NCBI RefSeq assembly: GCF_029227915.1
Contig: NC_079883.1
Location: 23,498,001-23,562,000, forward strand
DNA from: Hydractinia symbiolongicarpus
Taxonomy: Eukaryota > Cnidaria > Hydrozoa > Anthoathecata > Hydractiniidae
Direction of reading: 5' to 3'
Length of the DNA stretch: 64,000 nt
The translations under genes and the position numbers were made by a program. Shown piece after piece: positions 28,535-48,341 of this stretch; within the stretch, counting starts at the first letter, position 1, and each line of letters starts with the position of its first letter. The notes beneath the pieces are model-generated. The model made no database searches. It saw nothing but the letters and a program-made list of their open reading frames with translations, and was not told where the DNA came from.

Positions 28535-29092
28535 AAAAGTGCAAAGAGCGATGGCCCCTCACTGGAAGAGAAGTACCAACAAACATTACAAAAAATTGAC
28601 TCTTTACAAGACCATTTGACTGTCCGAAATGAAATTGCTAGAAGATCTCAAGCAACATCCCATGGCTTAAGAGAAAAGATAAAGGAAGCGAGTGACTGTA
28701 TCGAAGAAGAAAAGAAGAACAAATTAGACATCTCGTCTGACTTAATCCGTCAATACAAAAGCATGCAAGCAGAACTCACCAATAAAATTTGTTCACTTGA
28801 ATCAAATCTGGAAAATGTGAAGGAAAAATTGTTGAAAACTCAAAATGAACTAAAAGCAGAGGAAGAGGAGAAGTTAAAGATTATTAAAGAAAAGGATGAC
28901 ATTATTGCTGAATTAGAGTACAAAATTGAGCATATGGAGTCTGCGTATGAAAATGTTTTGCATGATGCATTTGATATGCTGACTGAAAGGTTTGACAGTG
29001 CTAGAATTGCCTGGAAAGCCGAAGCAACAGAAATACAGCGTAAAAACAAAGCTCGATTACTTGAGTTTGGATTAAAACCTTTATATATATAA
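28499..29092 (+). CDS. DRC12/CCDC153-like protein, copy 2 (hybrid)
   Basis: Intronless, 197 residues, identical to copy 1 except for one residue (KKKQKK instead of KKKRKK). Its 5' flank and first codons match copy 3, while everything from about 28622 onward matches copy 1, including the whole 3' flank. The switch must lie in 28535-28621, where all three copies agree. The same coiled coil and FGLKP end are present, so the product should be a functional DRC12-type subunit. The 5' flank carries the same pyrimidine tract plus TTTAAAG before the ATG. Confidence 0.87.
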   Translation: MPPKNKEKKKQKKSAKSDGPSLEEKYQQTLQKIDSLQDHLTVRNEIARRSQATSHGLREKIKEASDCIEEEKKNKLDISSDLIRQYKSMQAELTNKICSLESNLENVKEKLLKTQNELKAEEEEKLKIIKEKDDIIAELEYKIEHMESAYENVLHDAFDMLTERFDSARIAWKAEATEIQRKNKARLLEFGLKPLYI

Positions 29093-30124
29093 TGAACTAA
29101 TGCATGTAGCTATTGCTGAATTAAAGTGATTGGTATGGCATGTCAATCATCTTTAGTGTAGTCATTTGGCATATAAAGTATATACAACACATATGTAATC
29201 TGTATGGTTTTATTGATAGAGACTGGAAAAATTATTTTCATAAATAACATATACATGCTGTACGTTTAGAACTTGTTTGTGTAACACATTTAACATCAGA
29301 TTTTTGTATATGTTTTTGTACTGTACATTACAAATAATTTTGGTGTGTGTATATGGAACTAATAGAACTAATATATAGAAGTAATTACACTATGCTAATT
29401 ACACTGAACTAATTACCATTATAACTGTGTATGAACAACTTATAAAATAATCCTAATTATATTATGACTGATCTAATAAACCCTAATAATACACTTCTCC
29501 TGAGTTACATGTTTTATAATTTTACAATTTTGGTGTTTTGACTTTAGGATCTTATTCAGCAATATTGAATGCTGAATTTAATATATACAAAGAAATGTTT
29601 TTCAAAATGCTGGTTACTTTGTGGTAACAAAGAAAGTACTAGAACAATAGTCACTGATTCTCTCAAGTATATAATTTTTATAAGAAATGGAAGAGAATGT
29701 TCCATCCTTACTTAAAAAAATGACTTCAGTTAGTTATGTCAGGACTTATTTTCACAAATTACTAAATCCGTAATTTTTCACTAGGAATAATTTTGCGGAT
29801 TGCACATTTTGAGATATTTGTTAAACTGTTATAATATCTGAAATTTTTTTTATAAATTTTGATTGTATACCTAAATCAAAATACCAAGGATGCTTACATA
29901 ATGTTTAAAATAACTTTAGAATATCACAACAATGGTACCCACAACAAAGCAAATTCCTTCATGTAATTAGGAAGACAAAAATTGCTTGCTTAAATGACAG
30001 ATTACATACATATTCATTATAGATTGCATATGTTGAAATATTTGTATCTAAATGTAAAATTTCTTTTTTTTTTAAAGATTGTAATAAAATGCCTCCAAAA
30101 AACAAGGAGAAGAAAAAACAAAAG
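28535..30124. repeat. 1,590-bp direct repeat, second unit
   Basis: Second copy of the tandem unit that begins at 26945. It contains most of DRC12 copy 2, the intergenic spacer, and the beginning of copy 3. Confidence 0.85.
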
Positions 30125-30688
30125 AAAAGTGCAAAGAGCGATGGCCCCTCACTGGAAGAGAAGTACCAACAAACATTACAAAAAATTGACTCTTTACAAG
30201 ACCATTTGACTATGCAAAATGAAATTACAAGAAGATCTCAAGCAACATCCCATGACTTACGAGAAAAGATAAAGAAAGCGAGTGACTGTATTGAAGAAGA
30301 AAAGAAAAACAAATTTGATGTCTCGTCTGACCTAATCCGCCAATACAAAAGCATGCAAGCAGAACTCACTAATAAAATTTGTTTACTTGAATCACATCTA
30401 GAAAATGCAAAGGAAAAATTGTTAAAAACTCAAAATGACTTGAAAGCAGAGAAAGAGGGTAAGTTAAAGATTATTAAAGAGAAGGATGACATTGTTGCTG
30501 AATTAGACTACAAAATTGAGCATATGGAGTCTGCGTATGAAAATATTTTGCATGACGCATTTGATATGTTCACTGTAAGGTTTGACAGTGTTAGACTTGC
30601 CTGGAAAGCTGAAGCAACAGAAATACAGCGTAAAAACAAAGATTTATTACTTGAGTTTGGATTAAATCCTTCACTTATATATGATTAA
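30089..30688 (+). CDS. DRC12/CCDC153-like protein, copy 3 (diverged)
   Basis: Intronless, 199 residues. The first 40 residues equal copy 2, after which about 25 substitutions are spread over the coiled coil (for example LTMQNEITRRSQATSHDLRE) and the end is LLLEFGLNPSLIYD. The signature AYENILHDAFDMF is kept. This is the older paralog relative to copy 1; its intact frame and mostly conservative changes suggest it is under selection. It is followed by a 3' flank related to, but shorter than, that of copies 1 and 2. Confidence 0.87.
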   Translation: MPPKNKEKKKQKKSAKSDGPSLEEKYQQTLQKIDSLQDHLTMQNEITRRSQATSHDLREKIKKASDCIEEEKKNKFDVSSDLIRQYKSMQAELTNKICLLESHLENAKEKLLKTQNDLKAEKEGKLKIIKEKDDIVAELDYKIEHMESAYENILHDAFDMFTVRFDSVRLAWKAEATEIQRKNKDLLLEFGLNPSLIYD

Positions 30689-31362
30689 GAACTGATGAAT
30701 GTAGCTATAATTAAATGAAAGTGATTGGTATAGCATGTCAATAATCATTTGGTGTTTTTTAAAGTATATATGTAATGCCTATGTAAACTGTATGGTTTTA
30801 TGGATAGATTTTAAACAAACCTATGTAATCCTAATATATTTATGTTTGATCTAACAAAACGCATTAATTTCTTGAAAAAATATGTCAATTTAACAAATTT
30901 GTATGTGTTTGTTTAATTTATTTGTAAATTGTATTTCCAGGAAATGTTTGTAAAAATAGGTTTAGATTTTTTGCGGCTCTGTATCTGTTAACCTAGTTTT
31001 TGTAAAATGGAGAGACAAAACAAATTATCTGTTCCATCATATGCGTGTTGTTTTGTCTGATTTAGTTTTTATTCTTATAATGTTTTTTTCAAAGAAAGCA
31101 GTTTCTTTTATTTTTTAAAAAATGCCTACTACTTATAATTTGCTCGCATGTAATATTTTTTATTTTGCCAGCATTAATTTTTTACGCAATAGCAATATGT
31201 GTATTTACTTATTAATTTCCACAAGTTTAAATTCCTTCCAATAATATTTTTTTTTGAATTTTAAACAACAAACGAACTAAACACGTACAAAATAAGTTGC
31301 AAACGATTCTTTTATTGTTAATAAACCGAATTTTCATCTAAAATTTTTGCCATTAGACAATA
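30689..31362. other. Intergenic stretch between DRC12 copy 3 and ALKBH6
   Basis: AT-rich; the first ~100 bp resemble the DRC12 3' flank. No other feature is visible; the ALKBH6 promoter should lie near its right end. Confidence 0.4.
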
Positions 31363-40770
<9,408 letters not shown>

Positions 40771-41395
40771 AAAATCGAGAAATTACACGTTGTGCATTCA
40801 TTAACAAGATCTTGGTACGATCAACTTTTAATTGCTACTTCGCTATTGCTTTGTATATCCGAGACTGGATTTTCAGCAAACCACAATGTTGTAATATGTA
40901 CGAACTGACCCAACATACATGTTTATGTTCGAAGATTCAATCGTTTTCTGAGAAATGAAAACGAAAGAGTAATTTTCAAGTAAAAAAAGTTTCCCACTCA
41001 ACTGAGTGCCTTTTAAATATCAGAGTGTTAGAAAACTTTCGCGAGAGAAACTTACGCGAGTGTAACAAAGTCAAGAAGTTTTTTCGATAAATTTTCGCGA
41101 GTCTGCATATTGAAAATTTTTTACTATCTCTGAAATTGAAGTTTTTTTCGTTCATACTGATCAAATGGCCTTTATTAGCAATATTGGGATACATACGTTT
41201 GAGGCATTGTCATTTTATTTTATTTTTTTAATTCTATGCAAATATATTTTCAAGTTTTGCAAGGTAAAACATTTTACGCCAGAACATCAACGTGTAATGT
41301 TTGTAGTTACACTTTTGCCATCGACAATTAGAAAGTTTTTACTAAATAAATATTTGCGAATAGTCCTTTTTAAAACTTTTGCGGGAAAATGCTAA
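40771..41395. other. Downstream flank of ALKBH6
   Basis: Short frames only. No recognised feature; the ALKBH6 3' UTR should be here. Confidence 0.4.
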
Positions 41396-41720
41396 AATCG
41401 CGGTATTTGATAGCAGGCCAACAAATTTATCAGCAGAAACGTTGACAGCAACTGACAGACACTCAAACCAACTTCCACCAGGTGAGTGTACTCCCGTGAT
41501 CGGAGGAAATTTTCTAAATTTTAGCCCTGAGTGGGAAAGAATCACCTGTGACAAGTGGAGTGTGAATGTTGTGAAGCACTGGAATTGAGTTTCAATTCTT
41601 CACGTGTCTTCTCCGACCCCAATCTTGTTTTCAAAGGAAGGAAAATACATTACCGGATGAAATTTCGTGTGAACCAATTTTTTTTTTGCGGCTTAACTTT
41701 TTTTTTTAATTTTTGCGGAT
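41396..41720 (+). pseudogene. DIRS-like retrotransposon fragment, region upstream of the reverse transcriptase
   Basis: The frame contains VIGGNFLNFSPEWERITCDK then WSVNVVKH, and in another frame ALELSFNSSRVFSDP. The pattern GG-R/N-L-x-x-F-x-x-x-W-x-x-I-T-x-D followed by a hydrophobic V(V)K and ELxF is typical of the segment before the reverse transcriptase in DIRS-type elements. The frame shift near 41583 shows it is dead. Confidence 0.5.
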
Positions 41721-42133
41721 GCAACGTGGTTAGAAATAATTTAAAGTTTAAGTAGCAAACAGAATTAGTATAACATACAAAAACATAAAAAAGTTCTTAC
41801 AATAAAAAGTTGGCAAATAGCGTTGCCATCTTTTATATCTGCTTCGTATTCTGATTCTGAAGAGTCGCCATAGTCAAAGTGGCATGCGGATTATCTTTTG
41901 TTCCTCTGCTGCAAAAATGTCAACAAAATTGGTGATTCTGAAGATTGTTATTACTAGGTATATTTTTTATGTTGTAATTGCAGTTCAAGAAAGTTGTTCT
42001 GATCCATGTTTTATGTTATTTCTAATCAACATTGTTTCCAGCACCTTTTTGACTCGCCATCCTAGTGAAAGAAGACAAAATAGCAACAGCAGCAAAAGAA
42101 AAACAGTGTAAGAATTTAATTAACACATCATAA

Positions 42134-42352
42134 ATGACTACTTTAAAGTCTGTCATAGATGTTGTCACAAGAGATTGCTATATGGCAAGTATGTGTTCCA
42201 AGGATACTTATTTTGCTGTTCGTATGAAACAGCAGCATAAAAAATACCTCGGTTTTCAGAAAATAAAAGTTTTCCTAACTAGAGAAAATTGCTACTCTAA
42301 TATTCGTGATGAAATGATGCATTCAAAAACATGTAACTATATGATTTTATGA
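42134..42352 (+). pseudogene. DIRS-like reverse-transcriptase fragment
   Basis: The frame reads MTTLKSVIDVV then CYMASMCSKDTYFAVRMKQQ and HKKYLGFQ. This fits the first catalytic block of DIRS-type reverse transcriptases (MAS-x-D-L-x-D-A-Y-x-x-V ... H-x-K-Y-L-x-F), but the first catalytic aspartate is replaced by Cys and the domain stops soon after. It likely belongs to the same dead element as the fragment at 41396-41720. Confidence 0.55.
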
Positions 42353-42922
42353 ACTTCCATTTCCAAAAAGATCCAAGGTTTGGATGGCTAAACAATATTC
42401 GAAGCGCCCTTTCTACTGTCATTAATAGCTACCGCCCACAGTACATCATTCGGCAGTAATTCTTTTGTATGTCAGTTTATGAAATATGTGGAATGCCCAC
42501 TCAAAGTTACGTCATTATTTGGATTTCAGACAAGGTGTTGAGTTTTAGTTTTGTGTTTGGGACAAAACAAGCAGCTCTCCTTAATTTATCTCGTCGAAAA
42601 GCGGCTGAAAATCCAAACTGGTTTAAATGGTCACGAGATTCCGGTGGAATCTTTTAGTAGTAATTAGACCCCAGATAAGTGAATTAGAAGCACTTGGAAG
42701 TTGGAAGTTTATTTAAGCTTTTTAGGGATTTTATAAGCACCCATGCAAAATGTTTGATACTGATGAACCAGAAAGAGTTCTGCCGATAGGACTCTCGCTG
42801 AGGTTCACAGGAAAATGAATGACCTTCAAAAGAGAGTATATAGTTGGATGGATGAAGAGCTTCTTGTGACAGCTCAAAATTCAAGTCAATAATCTTCATC
42901 AAAGAGAAGTTCTAGAGGCAGT

Positions 42923-44340
42923 ATGAGATCATCGTCAATTAAAAAGTTCATTGAGTTTAAAGTAAAAGAAGAGAAAGCTAGGATTGTTGAGTTACAAATT
43001 GAAACTGTTTTTTTACAGAAACAGCAAGAGCCAGAACTAACAAAAAAGCAAATACAAGTTCAGCTTGATATGGCAACAGCATCTACTAAGTTGAGAATAT
43101 ACTCAGCAGAAACTGAATTTGAAGATGGAAAAGTAGAAAAAGTTGACTTACGAATAACTGAATAAAGAATAGCTGCAAACCTTCCGAAAAAGAGCTGTTT
43201 GGCAACGCAAGCGACGTTGCTTCCAAGATGGCGATATTGTAATTTTGAAAGATGAATGTGATCATCGTTTTGATTGGAAATTGGCAGGGGTAATAAACAC
43301 TGGTTCGATCACTGATGGTGTAGTGGTAGCGCATTCGGCTTGTAATCATAAGATTTCATGTTCGAGTCCCCTCTGCAGTGCACTTTAAATGCACTGTTGT
43401 CAGCCCACCTGGTGCCATCTACTGACCGCTAATCGGCTTGTGTGGCAGGCAAGCAGGTTAGAGCAATGCTATACGTATCTCTAACGGTAATGTAACATAG
43501 TTACAGTCGGAGGGGAGAAAGAGCCAGCTGTTGGGATGGAATTCCCAAGGACGTTAAAAATTACAATTGAAAACTGCATTTAATCGACATGAACTAGTGC
43601 GTCCAATACATAAGTTGGTGTAACTTGTCAAAAATAATTAAAAAAAAACGAATTTCAATCGGGAGACATGGTTCTATAGATTTTTATTAATATGTATTAG
43701 TTTTTGTCAAGATGTAAGGTACCATCTTGAGGCGGGGGCATGTTGTTGCTCCTAATGCACAGCAATGCCAGCATTTAGGTATCCCTGGAGACTGTGTTTT
43801 ATTTTGTAGCATTTGTGTAACGTTACAGTTGATGAACTTTATGTTACTTGTTACTATTTTAATATATGTTAATGATGTCTTGTTCCTCTGTTCTCATGCA
43901 TTTTAACGACCTATTGTAATACGGTTAAAGTTATTTTGTGTTTTATAAAATAGGCTTTGTTGCATTTTAAATCTGCAGCATATAATAGATTGTGTCGTGA
44001 TTTAGTATATGATTGTGGAGTTACTTGTGTGTGATATTTTCTGGTGGTGGTTTTTGTCTATGTTTATATTAGTGTATGTTTATTCTTAGTCTCATATACT
44101 GTTCCACATGCTTTCCAACATGTTTGATGTGTTGGGTATATGAGATCTTTATCTAGTTTTGTCCGTGGTAGGGGTGGGTTTTTTATGTGTGTTTGTTTGC
44201 TTTGCTTTCCTTTCATTTATAATTTTTGTAGTTTTACTAAGTAAGGTTTTGTATTTTTGTTTAGCTTTTTGGACTAAAATAATGTATCGTGTGTTGAACC
44301 AATCTTAGCGTCCACTTGTTGGTGCGTGCGACACTAATAA
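42923..44340 (+). mobile_element. Internally deleted BEL/Pao-like LTR retrotransposon
   Basis: The first part (42923-43165) encodes a charged coiled coil (SSIKKFIEFKVKEEKARIVE...) like the start of BEL/Pao gag. It is followed directly, in another frame at about 43179-43315, by FRKRAVWQRKRR then FQDGDIVILKDE, the DUF5641 region at the C-terminus of BEL/Pao polyproteins, and after a SINE insertion by RHELVRPIHKLV and a stop at 43613-43615. Protease, reverse transcriptase and integrase are missing. A purine-rich tract GAGGCGGGGGCA at 43729-43740 precedes TGTTGTTGCTCC, a likely start of the 3' LTR; its end near 44340 is a guess and no 5' LTR was found. Confidence 0.6.
43312..43562 (+). mobile_element. 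tRNA-derived SINE inserted in the BEL/Pao remnant
   Basis: Box A TGTAGTGGTAG at 43319-43329 and box B TGTTCGAGTCC at 43359-43369 give a tRNA-type RNA polymerase III promoter. A body with GTGCCATCTACTGACCGCTA and GGGATGGAATTCCCAAGGAC follows. It interrupts the DUF5641 coding sequence, so it is younger than that element. It is unrelated in its body to the SINE at 25156. Confidence 0.8.
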
Positions 44341-44349
44341 GGACTTAGA

Positions 44350-44453
44350 CGTTTGATATATCGCCTATCCTTTATCTCAGACTTTCGATATCTCGAGCTT
44401 TTTCGCCGGACCCCTGAGAGTTTGAGTTATCGAGCATCGACTGTATTTATCAC
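44350..44453. mobile_element. Solitary pogo/Tigger-like terminus
   Basis: On the minus strand it begins TACAGTCGATGCTCGATAAC, comparable with TACAGTAGACTCTCGATATA of the element at 32140. The opposite end was not recognised, so it is a fragment. Confidence 0.45.
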
Positions 44454-45159
44454 ATGGTTGTTTTTTTTTTCGCACTTTGATTGTCTAATCTACACGAAAT
44501 ATATTTTATATTTTTATTTCTACCAAGAAACAAGTGCAAATTTGCAATTCCTCAGTGCAAAAAGTTAAATCTCTTATAATAATACGGAGCTTCCGTGTGA
44601 CTGTCTATCACTTTTGCAAAGTGGATTATATTCTTCACAATTTTCTTTGATAAAGTCTATGAAATACGTTATATTGATCAGCGTCCCAAACTCTATTTAT
44701 CACAGACAACGAATGAACTATTTTTTTCCAATTTTTTTTGTATATGTACTGCTGACGTCACCAAAAAATCTAAAGCAATCTATGTCTACATTGCCTTATG
44801 CCTATGTGTATTTATTAATCACGGATCTTTTCGACTAGTAATTAAATTTATAAAAACTCTCTTTGTATCTTAGATGAAGTCGGTTTAATTAGTGTTGGTG
44901 TTTGGATTTGTGGCGAATCTGCTCACAGGTGACACAATGTAAAAATTTATCTTTATGCTTTGTATGTTTTCGTTCACTTAAAATTTCCGTAAATGTACTA
45001 GAATGACCTAAAAACGCAGATTTTCTCATTCCATTAAGACTTAAGAATAACTTAAGAATATCAAAGAAACGGGAGATGGATTTTGTTTAAATAAAAACAT
45101 TTCAGGTTGAGGCTAAGAAACGAAATATGTGACCAAAGACGTAAGTCATCAAGACACTG

Positions 45160-45830
45160 ATGTGAGTAGTTTCCGACGATGAAAATTTTGAGTTTGAGGA
45201 TTCGAATGACGTAATAAATTCATTTCTAAATGAATAAAAATTTGTAGTAATTTTAGTCAAATTTACTATTTCTTTTAAATTGTTGCAGATAAAGGTAGCT
45301 TGGAAGAAGAGGACAATGACAATGGTAAAAAAGATAAGGTTATCACTTTGTAGTAGCGCTCACTTATTTTTATTAACACACTCGACATTATCACTTTTTT
45401 GAACCGGAAAGAAGTCAACTGAATTGCGAGGGAAGCGCTTTCGGCGAAAGCTCAGACGTTAGCGATTTCGTTGACGACGATGTTTTTGTTGCTGTAAACC
45501 TTCAGGAATCTTCCAACGTTGGAATACCCGTAAAAGTTAAACATATCCACACTGGATTCGCTATATTATGATTTTTATGATATTTCAGGCAGTCAACTTT
45601 TTATAACTGTGTGTTCCATTTTTTTGTTTTTACATTTTTTTTGCACAAATTTATTTTTAGTCCTCAATGCTTTATTGGTGGTCACATACCGCTTCCAAGT
45701 ATGTCAGTAACTTCGAAAAAAACACTTCATTCTGTATCTCCTTTACACACATTACCTACACACATTTATCTTTCTTACATATTCATGACACAAGATCTGG
45801 GTCTCTTTTTTAACCTTTTCCTATCCAGGT
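45160..45830 (+). other. Possible exons of an unrecognised gene
   Basis: Three segments have coding-like character between plausible splice sites: an acidic stretch DDENFEFEDSND (about 45174-45212), GSLEEEDNDNG (about 45290-45325, after TTGTTGCAG), and CEGSAFGESSDVSDFVDDDV with following FVAVNLQESSNVGIP (about 45420-45530), then a segment 45661-45830 bounded by TTTTTAG and CCAGGTAA. Frames do not join cleanly in every pairing and no domain is recognised, so this is a lead only. Confidence 0.25.
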
Positions 45831-45834
45831 AATT

Positions 45835-46575
45835 TGGCTGTAGGTTGTGATTATAGAGGCGTGCATACAAAAATCCTTAGCTTATTAAAAGTTAAATAAA
45901 AACCGAACAAGAAACACATAGTACATCAATGTCTTCACAGCTTAAAAACATAATAAAAATAAAACAGTGTTATTTTCATGTAGCCGAGGGATGGTGTGAT
46001 GGCTGGGTAAGGTATTACACGGAAGTAAAAAAGGTGTCTTTCAAGGGTCTTAAACCCCTAAAATGTCTTCGTTTTAGTTTGAACTATACTTTATTTAAAA
46101 AAGAACGTATCTACAAAAAATTTGTTTAAAAGCCCCCTACCATGCATGACCCATGACTTTGTATAGCGTTAAATTCTGTCATTAAGCATGAACTCTCCTA
46201 GGACTCTGCGCTAAATATTGACAAATACCGATATGCCATTCAAGAATGCCTTTTTTTAAAACGTTATTTAAAAGACACGGGCGTTGGAAATTGGAATCAG
46301 CAAAAAATGAATACATGCGAGAGGATCAGAACTCATTACTTTCATTCTCAAAACCATTTGGTTCTTATTAAGATACGTAATACGACTACACAAAATAACC
46401 CTTGCTGTTAAGCACAAGCCAAGACGACTCCCTTTTCTCAAAACAACGTGTTTTTGTTTTGCCGTGTCTGTCGACGGGTAAAGAAATAGGTTAATTTAGT
46501 AAAAGAAGTGAATTAGAAATAAATAAGATATCAACTGTTAGATTGCATTTTTAAGCCCGGTCAGTATATTACACT
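45835..46575. other. AT-rich stretch without a supported gene
   Basis: A 66-codon frame at 45929-46129 has no recognised motif. Nothing else stands out. Confidence 0.4.
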
Positions 46576-46576
46576 T

Positions 46577-46606
46577 CAAACAAACAAACAAACAAACAAA
46601 CAAACA
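46577..46606. repeat. (CAAA)n microsatellite
   Basis: Seven uninterrupted CAAA units ending in CAG. Confidence 0.95.
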
Positions 46607-47555
46607 GTTACTGTCCTGGAATTACCTTCCAAGAACATCCATTGTATGGCAATCTTTGGTTTTACTGTTTTTAAGCTGAACTGAGATTACGTCATCTCAT
46701 AAAATAATATGCATCATCCAACTGGAAAAACTCCATAAAAACTTCTACTGTTTCCCCAAGTACGTTAAAACTTCCCGTTACATACTCACTTATTCACTGT
46801 TTGAACTTTCTAGTAACTCAATGTTTGTGCTATATTGTTTTGTCCCTGATTTTGCATCTGGACTGTATGGAGTGTTGCACGTTCCGTAAAATAAAAAAGA
46901 TTGAAGGAACAGCTGAAAAGCTACCTGTACTTAGTCCTCTGTGTCCCTTCCGCATACAGTAAGTCCTTTTATCCATTCCCTCTATGGTGTATAGCTTTCG
47001 CAAAGAATATTTCGTTTTATTGCTACATTGTACAGACACACATGTTAGCATATTATTACAACAGACTAGCGGTAACTTCCATGAAAAAATGCAATTAGGT
47101 AGAACAACAAGTGATTTTGTTTTTATGCGAAGCAACGATAGTCTTGTATATTTTTTGGTTTAGAAAAAAAAATGTTACTACTAACTAAAATTTATTCTAA
47201 AGTAAAATATATAAACCTGAATAAGTCTATGTTACTACAACTACTAACAATATTATTAAGAACAATATGAACAAACAAAAATAAAATCAGTTTAATCAAT
47301 TTTAAGATATGATTCTATCACCCACTGATAACTCAAATTATAATTCAAGATTTGATTCCTAGTTGAAATATATTTATTTTCAATGCAATTTTGTGTTGTA
47401 ATCTTAATGAAAAATATTTTTTTCACTAATGCAGTGACGAAGGAATCAATCATTTTATCTCGACTTATGTGATCTAGTACGATGAGAACACGGGAATAAA
47501 ACAATTACATATATAGCACGAATGAATAAAAAAATGTCTTTACATGGACCTGATA
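46607..47555. other. AT-rich stretch without a supported gene
   Basis: Overlapping short frames on both strands at 46830-47135 show no domain. No repeats or RNA genes were recognised. Confidence 0.4.
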
Positions 47556-47559
47556 CAAG

Positions 47560-47853
47560 ATTTATTATTATTATTATCTAAATTATTTAGCCAGGATAGA
47601 CCTGCTGTCAAAGAGTGTCCTGCAAAGGGGGCCATAGTGCATTTAAAGCTCCAATTTTGGCTACGTAAGTCGTGCAAGAATACCAATGGTACAACTACAC
47701 AACCGCCTAAGATAGCAATCCTAAATTTTCATGCTAAGCGTTAAGCAGAAAGGATGAATTCATACTTTTATAGCCTCTGGCAGAAATCAGCTGGAGTTTG
47801 ACCCAAGACCTACCGCACTGGAAGCGAACTCTACCACAAAGCTACTAGGCCAA
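47560..47853 (-). mobile_element. tRNA-derived SINE with (ATT)n tail
   Basis: Read on the minus strand, the head has box A-like TAGCTTTGTGGTAGAG (47844-47829) and a degenerate box B GGGTCAAACTCC (47804-47793). A body of about 200 bp ends in a (AAT)n tail at 47577-47561. It is the third distinct SINE in the window and the most diverged in box B. Confidence 0.7.
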
Positions 47854-48341
47854 TATGAAATTTCGTCTTATTTACATGGAGTTTTTTATATCGTAGTTGT
47901 GCGAACTGAGCTTTGTGTAGACGCACACTTCGGTTAATCAACACTGAAATAAGGCATTTACGGAGTCTAGATTAGAGACTAAAATGATATTGTCCTCCTG
48001 AAAAGAAACTTCATGTAAGGGTCTGCCTAATTAATGGTTTTCAAACAAAAAAACACTTATAAAATTATATAACAAAAAATTACAATAATTTTAATCACTA
48101 AAAGAAATTATCTGCAAAAGACAAGATTTTGTAAAGGACGATCGCTTATACTCTGTAGCTACATCAACTTGAGACAGCTGACGACAAAATTTCTGGTAAC
48201 CCGATGTTGGTTTAAATCAAAATTTGCATGAATAAGAATTATTGTTAGAACAAAAAAAATCTACCATCTAACAGTTAGTACGGTAGCAATTAAAAATACA
48301 AATACCACGCAGCAAAAAAAAACTTTTATACTATCTTATCG
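47854..48341. other. Downstream flank of the sacsin-like gene
   Basis: AT-rich; the 3' UTR of the minus-strand gene should lie at its right end. No clear poly(A) signal was chosen. Confidence 0.4.
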
